Source: an uncultured Collinsella sp. (GTDB taxonomy: Bacteria > Actinomycetota > Coriobacteriia > Coriobacteriales > Coriobacteriaceae). Taken from it: a DNA stretch of 8,877 nt. Below the pieces are notes generated by a model. It made no database searches, was not told the DNA's origin, and saw nothing but the letters and a program-made list of their open reading frames with translations. Each line of letters begins with the position of its first letter. Position 1 is the stretch's first letter. The DNA is taken from contig CATYHY010000049.1 in the NCBI GenBank assembly GCA_958407085.1, positions 1-8,877 on the forward strand, in the 5' to 3' direction. Below, in pieces: positions 1-7,459 of the stretch. Both the position numbers and the translations under genes were made by a program.

Positions 1-3000
1 TTGCCATGCTGCCCGAGGCCAACGCCAGGTCCAGCACCGGAATGGACGGACCGACGGCGACAAAGATAGTCGATCCTGACACCACTAGCCGTTGGCAATA
101 CTGGGCGTCGGGCGGCGAGCAGGACCAGACGACACGTTATGTGGGCCGGATTTGGACGGACAAGACGGTCGAGCCCGCGCAGGACGAAAAGTCCGACTTT
201 GTGACGACGCTTTCCACGATCTCTTCGACTTCTGATACAACGTCGCTGGTTACTAAGCCGCTCGATATCGTGATGGTGCTGGACGCCTCCGGGTCGATGG
301 GTGATGACATGGGTGGCAGCGATTCGACCAAACGCATCGACGCACTCAAGGCAGCTGCCAGTTCCTTTATCGACACCATCGCCGAACAGAACGCAAAGAT
401 CAAAGATGATTCCAAACAGCATCAGGTTTCGATTGTCAAGTTTGCCGGTACAAAGAGCTACGATATCGGTAACGGTACGTATAGCCGGAACAAATATAAC
501 TATTCGCAGGTTATGAAGGGCTTGACGCCGTGTGTCGGTAGCGATGCGACGGAACTTAAGAATACGGTCGGCCACATCGAGCCCGCCGGCGCTACGCAGG
601 CTGATTACGGCCTTGAGCTTGCTCGCGACATGTCGGGCCGCACGGATGCCCAGAAGGTCGTCGTGTTCTTTACCGACGGCTCTCCTACAAGTTCTGATGG
701 TTTTGAGTCCGATGTCGCTAATGATGCCGTTAATGCCGCCAAGACCATGAAAGATAAAGGCGCCACCATCTACACCATCGGCATCTTTAGCGGTGCGAAC
801 CCGGATCAGGCCATTAGCAAGGCAAGCAAAGAAAACAAGTTCATGCACGCCGTGTCGAACAACTATCCAAACGCCACGTCCTACACAACCAATAAGCTTG
901 GTAAGCGCACCGAGAATTCCGATTTCTACAAGGCTGCGTCGAATGCCGATGAGCTCAAGAAGGTGTTTGATGATATCTCGAGCTCTATCACCTCGGGCAA
1001 GGGTTCTCCCACTCAGATCGAGGATGGTTACGACGAGAGCAAGTCCGGCTACATCACCTTTAGTGATGAGCTGGGCGACTTTATGCAGGTCGATACGTTT
1101 GTCAGCGCTCAGATTAATGGCGTCCCCTTTGATGAAGTGACCAAGACAACCAAGGGCAATACGGACACGTACGAGTTTTCGGGCGTGGCCAAGGACCTGG
1201 TCATCACCGTCGAGCGCTCTGCCAATGCGCAGCAGGGCGATATCGTGACGGTCAAGATTCCCGCATCGCTGATTCCGCTGATCCGCTATCACGTGGACAT
1301 GGAAAACGGGATCTTTGAGCGCACGTCGCTCAACGACATCAAGCCTATTCAGATTAAATACACCTCGAGCGTCAAGGACGCCGCGCGTAACAACCTGTTT
1401 ACGCCCGATGACGGACTCAAGAAGTATATCGAGAAACATAAGGGTGCCGACAACCAGACGGTCTACTTCCTGGCCAACAAGTGGTCGGGCGGCGAGCTGG
1501 GCGATGTTGTCGCCGAGTTTGAGCCCGCCGATACCAACAGCTACTATTACTTCCAAAAAATCACGCCTATCTACACGGACAAGGAATGCACCCAGCGCGC
1601 GACGGTAAAGCCGCAGGGCAACGACGTCTATTACTACAAGGACGAGTTTGTGGCGATGGGCGCAAACGGCAAGCCGAAGGACGACTATGCCGTTGTGGAG
1701 TTTGAGGGGCACGAGATCGCCAGCTACGACGGCGCTCTGGTCAAAGATGACGGCTATTGGTCCTTTAATAAGGGAACCGCGCGCTTGGCCTATATCGACC
1801 AGCTGCATACCACCAAGGACGATGTGGAGGCGAACGGCAACAAGACCGAGACCGCACGCGACGTGCTTAACCCCAGGTGGAATGACCTTTCCTCCGTTGC
1901 GACTTCCACGCACGTGCATTCGCACCTGGGCAACAACGGCAAGATTATCTTTAGCCTTGCAACCAAGCCGACAACGGTGGATACCAAGGCCGGCTTTGGC
2001 CTGACCAAGGTGCTCGAGGGCCGCGGCTGGACGGATACGGACGAGTTTAAGTTTGAGCTCTCCGCGACGTCCGAGAATGACGCACCGATGCCCGCATCCG
2101 CGACCGTAACTGTGACCAATGCCGATCTCGACAAGGGCAAGGCAGCCATTAACTTTGGCAAGATTACTTATGCCGAGCCGGGCAAGTACACCTATGAGGT
2201 CCGCGAGGTCAAGGGCGACGCCGGTGGCATTACCTACAGCAAGAACGTTGCCACGTTCAAGGTGACTGTGACGGTTAACGCCAAGGGCGAGCTTAAGGCC
2301 GACGTTGAAAAGACCTCGGGTGAGACTAAGTTCACGAACACCTATAGCGCCAAGACGGAAACCCCGCTGACTCTTGAGGCTACCAAGACGCTCACGGGGC
2401 GCCTGATGGCCGACGGTGAATTCAAGTTTACGTTGAGCTACGCGGGGCACGACGAGGTCCTGCTGAACGCAACCAACAAGAGTGGCAAGGTTGAGTTCGG
2501 TCCGCTGACGTACACGACCAAGTCGCTCGTCAAGCTTGTCGAGGAAGACAAGGCGTCGTTTGACGCCAGCGCAGATAAGCCCACGTGGACTATTCATTAC
2601 ATTGCTGCCGAGCAGACCGGCGAGCTGCCTGCGGGCGTGAGCGCTACCACGGCGGCAATTGACGCATATGTGACCGTTGCCGACAACGGCGATGGCACCC
2701 TGACGGCGACGGCTGTCTACGGCGACGCCGGCAACGAGTTTGTGAACGCCTACACTGCCGCATCTGTCGAGGCATCGCTTGCGGGCAAGAAGAATCTGCA
2801 GGTTCCTGATGGCCTGACCCCGTCTGACATTGCCGGCAAGTTCACCTTTACCGTGACCGGTGAAGAGGGCGCACCCATGCCCGCGAACGCGAGCGTGACC
2901 AATGATGCCAAGGGCAAGGTCGACTTTGGCAAGATTACCTTTACGCTCGACGACCTCAACAAGGCTCTGGGCGAGAAGCCCGAGAAGCGCGAGCACACCT

Positions 3001-6000
3001 TTACCTACACCGTGACCGAGTCCGGTAAGGTTGCTGGCGTGACCAACGACGCCAAGCTGTCGCGCGAGGTTTCCTTCACCGTGACCGATGACGGCAAGGG
3101 CAATCTGAGGGTGTCCCGCAAGTCGGATGGCAGCGCAGCCTTTACGTTCATCAATACCTATAGCGTGACGCCCAAGGATTCCAGCGTCACCGACAAGATC
3201 AAGGCGACCAAGTACCTGACCGGGCGCGACATGGCTGAGGGCGAATTCTCCTTCGAGCTCGTCGAGGGCGAGGGCAAGGACGCCAAGGTCGTTGCCACCG
3301 GCAAGAACGCCGCCGATGGCAAGATCACGATGAGCCCCATCGAGTACACCAAGGCCGGCAAGCACAAATACACGCTGCGCGAGGCCAAGGGCAACGCCGG
3401 CGGCATCACCTACAGCGATGCCAAGTACACCATCGAGACCACCATCACCGACAACGGTGACGGTACGCTCAGTGCCACACATGTTCTGAAGGACGTCAAG
3501 GTTGCCGAGTTCAAGAACTCCTACAACGTGACCCCCAAGAGCTCCAGCGTCACCGACCTGATCACCGCGGACAAGGTCCTGGACGGCCGTGACCTCAAGG
3601 CCGGAGAGTTCCGCTTCGAGCTCGTCGAGGGCAATAACGTAGTTGCCACCGGCACCAACAATGCTGACGGCAAGATCGTGATGGATCCCGTCACCTACAC
3701 CGCTGCCGGCGAGCACATCTACACGCTGCGCGAGACCAAGGCCGGTGCCACCGAGAACGGCATCACCTACAGCACCGCCGAGTACACCATCGTGACCACC
3801 GTCACGGACAACGGCGACGGCACCCTCAGCGTGGAGCATAAGCTGCAGAACGCCGAGAAGGCGACCTTCGAGAACACCTACACGGTGATCCCCAAGAGCT
3901 CCAGCGTCACCGACCAGATCACCGCGACCAAGGTTCTGACCGGCCGCGACCTCAAGGAAGGCGAGTTCTCCTTCGAGCTCGTCGAGGGCGAGGACGCCAA
4001 GGTCGTCGCCACCGGCACCAATGCCGCCGACGGCAAGATCACGATGAGCGAGATCACCTACACCGAGGCCGGCAAGCATACCTACACGCTGCGCGAGGTC
4101 CCGGGCGACGCCGGCAACGGCATCACCTACGACGGTAAGACCTATACCATCGAGACCACCATCACCGACAACGGCGACGGCACGCTCGAGGCGAAGCATG
4201 TCCTGAAGGGCGCCGACGAGGCGAAGTTCAACAACGGCTACAAGTCGAATCCTGACGAGTTCAGCGTCACCGACGAGATCAAGGCGACCAAGTACCTGAC
4301 CGGCCGCGACATGGCTGAGGGCGAGTTCTCCTTCGAGCTCGTCGAGGGCGAGGGCAAGGACGCCAAGGTCGTTGCCACCGGCAAGAACGCCGCCGATGGC
4401 AAGATCACGATGAGCCCCATCGAGTACACCAAGGCCGGCAAGCACAAATACACGCTGCGCGAGGCCAAGGGCAACGCCGGCGGCATCACCTACAGCGATG
4501 CCAAGTACACCATCGAGACCACCATCACCGACAACGGCGACGGCACTCTCAAGGCCGAGCATGTCCTGAAGGGCACCGAGCCCGCCGAGTTCAAGAACAC
4601 CTACAGCGTGACCCCGCTCGACGCAGAGCTCGACTTTGACCTGAGCAAGGCCATCGAAGGTCGCGACTGGACGGACTCCGACAAGTTCAGCTTTACCATC
4701 ACCGCTCCCGAGGGCACCCCGCTGCCCGAGCCTGCAACCGTAACTGTGAGCAAGAAGGACGCGAAGGACGGCATCGCCGCCATCAAGTTCGGCAAGATTC
4801 ACTACACGGCTGCCGGAACCTACAAGTACGAGATCCGCGAGAACGCGGGCAGCGCGGCCGGCATGACGTATGACGGACATGTCGCGACCGCCGAAGTGAC
4901 CGTGACTGATAACGGCAAGGGCGTCCTGACCGCCAACGTCACCAAGAAGGAAAGAGGCCGCTTCACCAACACGTACCGCTCTGAGCTCGATTACGCCGCG
5001 GCCGGCGGCCTTAAGCTCAGCAAGACCCTCTCCGGACGTCCCATGACCGAGGGTCAGTTCACCTTTACCGTGACGCCCGCCGACGAGGCTTCGGCCATCG
5101 CGCTCGGCCTGCACGAGGGCGCCAACGTGTACAAGTCCCCTGCAACGGCAGAGGCAACGGTTGGTCTGATCGACATCCTGGCCGGCCATGAGGTCAAGTT
5201 TACGCAGGCTGCCGCGGGTAAGACCTTTACATACACCGTTGCCGAGAAGAACGATGGCCTGCCCGGCTACACCTATGACGACGCTGTCCGCACCGTGACG
5301 ATCGCTATCGCCGACGATGGCGCCGGCACGCTCACTGCCACCACGACCGTTACTGGCAACCCCGATAAGGGAACGCTGGTAACCGAGTACAAGACTGGTA
5401 CCGCTACGGTCGAGAGCGCCGTGGTCCCGTTCGTCAACAGCTATAGCGCCACGACCGATGCACCTGGTGGTGCCGTTGCTCAGGTCGTTGCCACCAAGAC
5501 CCTGACCGGTCGTCCGCTGGCCGATGGCGAGTTCTACTTTGGCATCGCCTATGCGGGCGAGAAGGAAGCCATCGAGGGTACGTGCGTTACCAACGTTAAC
5601 GGCCAGGTGAGCTTTGGCGCTCTGCATTACACGACCGAGATGCTCGCCGATCTGGTAAACGCCAAGCGCGCCATTCGTACCGACACGGATGCCAAGCTTG
5701 CATGGACTATCGGTTACACCGCCTTTGAGTTCACGCCGCAGCTCGCGGCTAAGGGCATCACGGCCGCAACGCCGAGCTTTAGCTTTAAGGTCATCGTCGT
5801 CGACAACGGTGACGGGACCCTGACGGCGACGCCCGCCTACGACGGCATTCAGCCCTTGTTCGAGAACGTCTACGGCGCCGATGCCGTTGACGCTGCGCTC
5901 GCCGGCACCAAGAAGCTCCAGGCAGCCGAGGGCCTGACCCCGGCCGACATCGCGGGCAAGTTCACCTTCACCGTGACTGCCGACGAGGCTGGTGCCCCGA

Positions 6001-7319
6001 TGCCCGAGCACACAACCGTGACCAACGACGCGGCCGGCAACGTGGACTTTGGCAAGATCCACTTTACGCTCGACGATCTCAACCGCGCCCTGGGCGTGAC
6101 GGACGATGCGACCGATAAGGCCGAGGCAGACGAAGCTGACGAGGCCGAGGCTGAAGAGGCAGAGGATGAAGAGGCCGACGCCGACGCTGATGCCAACGCC
6201 GACGAGCCCAGCGACGAGTCCGAGCCCGCAGCCCCCACCGCCCCGCGCTCGCACACCTTTACCTACACGGTGACCGAGTCCGGTAGCGCCCCTGGCGTGA
6301 CCAACGACGCCAGCGCCACGCGCAAGGTTTCCTACACCGTGACTGACGACGGCGCCGGACACCTGAGGGTCGTGCGCAACGGCGACGACGGTGCGGCCTT
6401 CACATTCACCAACACCTACAGCGTGACGCCCACCGATTCTTCCGTGACCGATAAGGTCAAGACCGTCAAGCGTCTGACCGGCCGCGACCTTGCGGCTGGC
6501 GAGTTCACGTTTGAGCTGCTCGAGGACGGCGTGACTGTCGCTAGTGGCACCAACGACGCCAACGGTGACGTTACGCTGAGCCCGATCCGCTACGAGGCGC
6601 CCGGTACGCACACGTACACGCTGCGCGAGGCTTGCCCCAACGCGCTCGGCCTGTACAAGGGCGTCACCTATGACGGCACGACCTACACCGTCGTGACCAC
6701 CGTCTCCGACAATGGCGACGGCACGTTGACCGCGACGCACAAGCTCGAGGGAACCACCGAGTCGGCTGGCTTTACCAACAAGTACCACGCCATGCCCACG
6801 CAGGTTTCCATCGGCGCCATCAAGGTGCTCGAGGGACGCGAGCTCAAGAAGGACGAGTTTAGCTTTAAGCTCGTTGGCGAGGACATCGAGTCCACCGTCA
6901 CCAACGATGCCGACGGCAAGATCAACTTCGACAAGTTCGAGTACGACGAGCCTGGTACGTATGTCTATACCATCAGCGAGGTCAAGGGCGACGAGGCCGG
7001 TATGACCTACGACAAGTCCGTCTTTACCGCGACCGTCAACGTGGTCGATGACGGCGAGGGCAACCTCAAGGCGAACGTCGCCTTTACCAAGGGCGACAAG
7101 AGCGTCGAGGGTATCGTGTTCAACAACACGTATAAGAAGCCCGAGACACCCGTGCCGACGCCCGACCCCGGCACGCCCAAGACCGTGACGAACATCGTCA
7201 AGACGGTCAAGGGCTTCCTGCCCACCACGGGTGACCAGCAGGCCGCTGCACTGCTCATGGCATTTGTTATCGCCATGGCCGGCGTCGGAGCCCTGGTCTG
7301 GGGCATCCGTAAGCGCTAG
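1..7319 (+). CDS. Giant LPXTG-anchored adhesin: VWA domain plus 13 isopeptide-type Ig-like domains (5' end outside window)
   Basis: This is a cell-surface protein predicted to be exported, attached to peptidoglycan by a sortase, and to present an N-terminal VWA head on a long stalk. Residue numbers count from the ATG at position 6. A pre-VWA segment (about 20-84, with VGRIWTDKTV at 46-55) leads into the VWA domain (85-330), whose metal site has D93-x-S95-x-S97, T197 and D224. Residues 331-660 are not recognised. Thirteen Spy0128/FctA-like domains fill 662-2378, then a Pro/Thr-rich spacer, LPTTG at 2405-2409, a hydrophobic segment 2413-2434 and the tail RKR. The frame is open to the window edge, and no signal peptide follows the first ATG, so the true start is probably upstream. 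Only four cysteines were seen (176, 528, 1860, 2210), as expected for a protein stabilised by isopeptide rather than disulfide bonds. No sortase gene is visible. A tip or ancillary pilin is the main alternative to a stand-alone adhesin. Confidence 0.93.
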   Translation, partial: AMLPEANARSSTGMDGPTATKIVDPDTTSRWQYWASGGEQDQTTRYVGRIWTDKTVEPAQDEKSDFVTTLSTISSTSDTTSLVTKPLDIVMVLDASGSMGDDMGGSDSTKRIDALKAAASSFIDTIAEQNAKIKDDSKQHQVSIVKFAGTKSYDIGNGTYSRNKYNYSQVMKGLTPCVGSDATELKNTVGHIEPAGATQADYGLELARDMSGRTDAQKVVVFFTDGSPTSSDGFESDVANDAVNAAKTMKDKGATIYTIGIFSGANPDQAISKASKENKFMHAVSNNYPNATSYTTNKLGKRTENSDFYKAASNADELKKVFDDISSSITSGKGSPTQIEDGYDESKSGYITFSDELGDFMQVDTFVSAQINGVPFDEVTKTTKGNTDTYEFSGVAKDLVITVERSANAQQGDIVTVKIPASLIPLIRYHVDMENGIFERTSLNDIKPIQIKYTSSVKDAARNNLFTPDDGLKKYIEKHKGADNQTVYFLANKWSGGELGDVVAEFEPADTNSYYYFQKITPIYTDKECTQRATVKPQGNDVYYYKDEFVAMGANGKPKDDYAVVEFEGHEIASYDGALVKDDGYWSFNKGTARLAYIDQLHTTKDDVEANGNKTETARDVLNPRWNDLSSVATSTHVHSHLGNNGKIIFSLATKPTTVDTKAGFGLTKVLEGRGWTDTDEFKFELSATSENDAPMPASATVTVTNADLDKGKAAINFGKITYAEPGKYTYEVREVKGDAGGITYSKNVATFKVTVTVNAKGELKADVEKTSGETKFTNTYSAKTETPLTLEATKTLTGRLMADGEFKFTLSYAGHDEVLLNATNKSGKVEFGPLTYTTKSLVKLVEEDKASFDASADKPTWTIHYIAAEQTGELPAGVSATTAAIDAYVTVADNGDGTLTATAVYGDAGNEFVNAYTAASVEASLAGKKNLQVPDGLTPSDIAGKFTFTVTGEEGAPMPANASVTNDAKGKVDFGKITFTLDDLNKALGEKPEKREHTFTYTVTESGKVAGVTNDAKLSREVSFTVTDDGKGNLRVSRKSDGSAAFTFINTYSVTPKDSSVTDKIKATKYLTGRDMAEGEFSFELVEGEGKDAKVVATGKNAADGKITMSPIEYTKAGKHKYTLREAKGNAGGITYSDAKYTIETTITDNGDGTLSATHVLKDVKVAEFKNSYNVTPKSSSVTDLITADKVLDGRDLKAGEFRFELVEGNNVVATGTNNADGKIVMDPVTYTAAGEHIYTLRETKAGATENGITYSTAEYTIVTTVTDNGDGTLSVEHKLQNAEKATFENTYTVIPKSSSVTDQITATKVLTGRDLKEGEFSFELVEGEDAKVVATGTNAADGKITMSEITYTEAGKHTYTLREVPGDAGNGITYDGKTYTIETTITDNGDGTLEAKHVLKGADEAKFNNGYKSNPDEFSVTDEIKATKYLTGRDMAEGEFSFELVEGEGKDAKVVATGKNAADGKITMSPIEYTKAGKHKYTLREAKGNAGGITYSDAKYTIETTITDNGDGTLKAEHVLKGTEPAEFKNTYSVTPLDAELDFDLSKAIEGRDWTDSDKFSFTITAPEGTPLPEPATVTVSKKDAKDGIAAIKFGKIHYTAAGTYKYEIRENAGSAAGMTYDGHVATAEVTVTDNGKGVLTANVTKKERGRFTNTYRSELDYAAAGGLKLSKTLSGRPMTEGQFTFTVTPADEASAIALGLHEGANVYKSPATAEATVGLIDILAGHEVKFTQAAAGKTFTYTVAEKNDGLPGYTYDDAVRTVTIAIADDGAGTLTATTTVTGNPDKGTLVTEYKTGTATVESAVVPFVNSYSATTDAPGGAVAQVVATKTLTGRPLADGEFYFGIAYAGEKEAIEGTCVTNVNGQVSFGALHYTTEMLADLVNAKRAIRTDTDAKLAWTIGYTAFEFTPQLAAKGITAATPSFSFKVIVVDNGDGTLTATPAYDGIQPLFENVYGADAVDAALAGTKKLQAAEGLTPADIAGKFTFTVTADEAGAPMPEHTTVTNDAAGNVDFGKIHFTLDDLNRALGVTDDATDKAEADEADEAEAEEAEDEEADADADANADEPSDESEPAAPTAPRSHTFTYTVTESGSAPGVTNDASATRKVSYTVTDDGAGHLRVVRNGDDGAAFTFTNTYSVTPTDSSVTDKVKTVKRLTGRDLAAGEFTFELLEDGVTVASGTNDANGDVTLSPIRYEAPGTHTYTLREACPNALGLYKGVTYDGTTYTVVTTVSDNGDGTLTATHKLEGTTESAGFTNKYHAMPTQVSIGAIKVLEGRELKKDEFSFKLVGEDIESTVTNDADGKINFDKFEYDEPGTYVYTISEVKGDEAGMTYDKSVFTATVNVVDDGEGNLKANVAFTKGDKSVEGIVFNNTYKKPETPVPTPDPGTPKTVTNIVKTVKGFLPTTGDQQAAALLMAFVIAMAGVGALVWGIRKR
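258..995 (+). other. VWA domain with complete MIDAS motif
   Basis: Residues 85-330 of the adhesin read as a von Willebrand factor A fold. The first strand, LDIVMVLDASGSM, carries the DxSxS motif (D93, S95, S97). The MIDAS threonine is T197 in GATQADYG, and the conserved aspartate is D224 in VVVFFTDGS. A later strand (ATIYTIGIF, 253-261) and a C-terminal helix (ELKKVFDDISSSI, 316-328) complete the fold. In known Gram-positive adhesins this domain binds host matrix proteins through a divalent metal; the ligand here is unknown. It sits nearest the N terminus, so it would be the outermost part after wall anchoring. A SDELGDFMQV stretch just after it is typical of the region that follows such VWA domains in Gram-positive surface proteins. 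Confidence 0.92.
1989..3530 (+). repeat. Older super-repeat block, domains 1-4
   Basis: Domains 1, 2, 3 and 4 resemble domains 8, 10, 11 and 12 in the same order at protein level. D1 and D8 share GRxWTDxDxF near the start and VTVTxNxxG-type strands late in the domain. D2 and D10 share ATKTLTGR and a long Trp-containing middle. D3 and D11 share AGKFTFTVT, FTLDDLN and HTFTYTVTESG. Divergence is much greater than between domains 4 and 7, so this is an older event. Confidence 0.75.
3182..3470 (+). repeat. Near-identical direct repeat, copy 1 (domain 4)
   Basis: This stretch matches 4262-4550 at an offset of exactly 1,080 bp with six differences over 289 bp, at 3195, 3224, 3245, 3458, 3464 and 3467. 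From 3246 to 3457 (212 bp) the copies are identical, including third codon positions. Five of the six changes are silent; the one at 3195 turns Lys into Glu. Homology at this level is absent from the two intervening domains, which points to recent duplication or gene conversion. Confidence 0.95.
4262..4550 (+). repeat. Near-identical direct repeat, copy 2 (domain 7)
   Basis: This is the second copy of the block at 3182-3470 and encodes most of domain 7. The offset of 1,080 bp equals 360 codons, so recombination between the copies would delete or add three whole domains (about one and a half kilodaltons per ten residues of stalk aside, exactly 360 residues) in frame without disturbing the flanking sequence. 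Immediately outside the block the copies diverge at both ends. Confidence 0.95.
4611..6790 (+). repeat. Older super-repeat block, domains 8-12, with domain 9 inserted
   Basis: This block mirrors domains 1-4 as D8, D10, D11 and D12. D9 (about 4983-5449) has no clear partner in the first block and lies between the D1-like and D2-like units. D11 also carries a 48-residue acidic insert that D3 lacks. Ordered similarity of four differing domain subtypes is hard to explain except by duplication of a multi-domain segment. Confidence 0.7.
6102..6245 (+). other. Acidic low-complexity insert inside domain 11
   Basis: Residues 2033-2080 are almost only Asp, Glu and Ala, ending in a Ser/Pro/Ala stretch. 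By hand count 23 of 48 residues are acidic and one is basic. At DNA level it is built mainly of GAN and GCN codons. The related domain 3 has only a short Glu/Lys/Pro-containing loop (about GEKPEKRE) at this point, so this is an expanded surface loop between the LDDLN helix and the HTFTYTVTE strand. The domain's Lys1969, Glu2091 and Asn2136 remain intact on either side. Confidence 0.85.
7218..7316 (+). other. LPXTG cell-wall sorting signal
   Basis: The protein ends in LPTTG (2405-2409), then GDQQ, about 22 hydrophobic residues (2413-2434) and the basic tail RKR before the TAG stop. This is the standard three-part sortase substrate. A Pro/Thr-rich spacer (ETPVPTPDPGTP) that would cross the wall precedes it. 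A class A/housekeeping or pilus-type sortase would cut between Thr and Gly; no sortase gene is in the window, so which one acts is unknown. Confidence 0.95.
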
Positions 7320-7331
7320 GCACGCTGGCAG

Positions 7332-7357
7332 CGCCCGGGGCCAAAAGGCCCCGGGCG
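7332..7357 (+). terminator. GC-rich hairpin just after the adhesin stop, without T-run
   Basis: A perfect 11-bp stem (core GCCCGGGGCC / GGCCCCGGGC) closes an AAAA loop, beginning 13 bases after the TAG stop. No T-tract follows on either strand, so on its own it is more likely an mRNA 3'-end stabiliser or a pause site upstream of the real terminator than a complete intrinsic terminator. Confidence 0.6.
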
Positions 7358-7398
7358 GCCGGCGGGGAGCCAGAACATAGCCCCCACCCCCACCCCAA

Positions 7399-7439
7399 GC
7401 CGCCACGGAGGTATCTCCCTCCTCCGTGGCGGCGCTTTT
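7399..7439 (+). terminator. Intrinsic terminator of the adhesin gene
   Basis: A perfect 13-bp stem (GCCGCCACGGAGG at 7399-7411 with CCTCCGTGGCGGC at 7421-7433) closes a 9-base loop and is followed by GC and TTTT at 7436-7439. Only the + strand has the T-run, so it serves the adhesin gene. The C-rich tract 7381-7396, which is free of G, lies just upstream. Confidence 0.82.
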
Positions 7440-7459
7440 GTGCGTAGGCGAGAAGGGTT

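Larger units (their letters stand above)
1989..7139 (+). repeat. Array of 13 Spy0128/FctA-type pilin domains (protein-level tandem repeat)
   Basis: Each unit, usually about 118-145 residues, opens with a K-x-L strand (usually TKxLxGR), has YTLRE or an equivalent in the middle, ends with FxNxY, and usually has a DNGDGTL-like turn before it. In Spy0128 these positions are the Lys and Asn that form an isopeptide bond and the Glu that catalyses it. Predicted Lys/Glu/Asn triads are: D1 668/734/778; D2 794/869/914; D3 929/1005/1050; D4 1069/1126/1171; D5 1190/1243/1290; D6 1309/1364/1410; D7 1429/1486/1531; D8 1548/1612/1655; D9 1673/1747/1811; D10 1831/1908/1954; D11 1969/2091/2136; D12 2155/2208/2258; D13 2273/2325/2374. 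None is missing. The Glu assignments in D2 (AAEQ) and D10 (AFEF) are less certain because the local motif differs. Bond formation is inferred from the family. Confidence 0.88.

Noticed and set aside
6..8. ATG at position 6 as the true adhesin start
   Set aside because: A wall-anchored protein needs a signal peptide, and none follows this ATG. The frame stays open to the window edge and no ribosome-binding site can be seen in the five bases available.
3160..3540. VTPK in the linkers between domains as a pilin motif lysine (YPK-type) for pilus polymerisation
   Set aside because: It recurs in linkers of domains 4-6 right after FxNxY and lacks the YPK form. It reads as conserved linker sequence, and no sortase or second pilin gene is visible.
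3158..4489. Two nearly identical 83-residue minus-strand reading frames (3158-3409 and 4238-4489)
   Set aside because: They are antisense to domains 4 and 7, and their similarity only mirrors the direct repeat there. There is no ribosome-binding site or protein-like composition.
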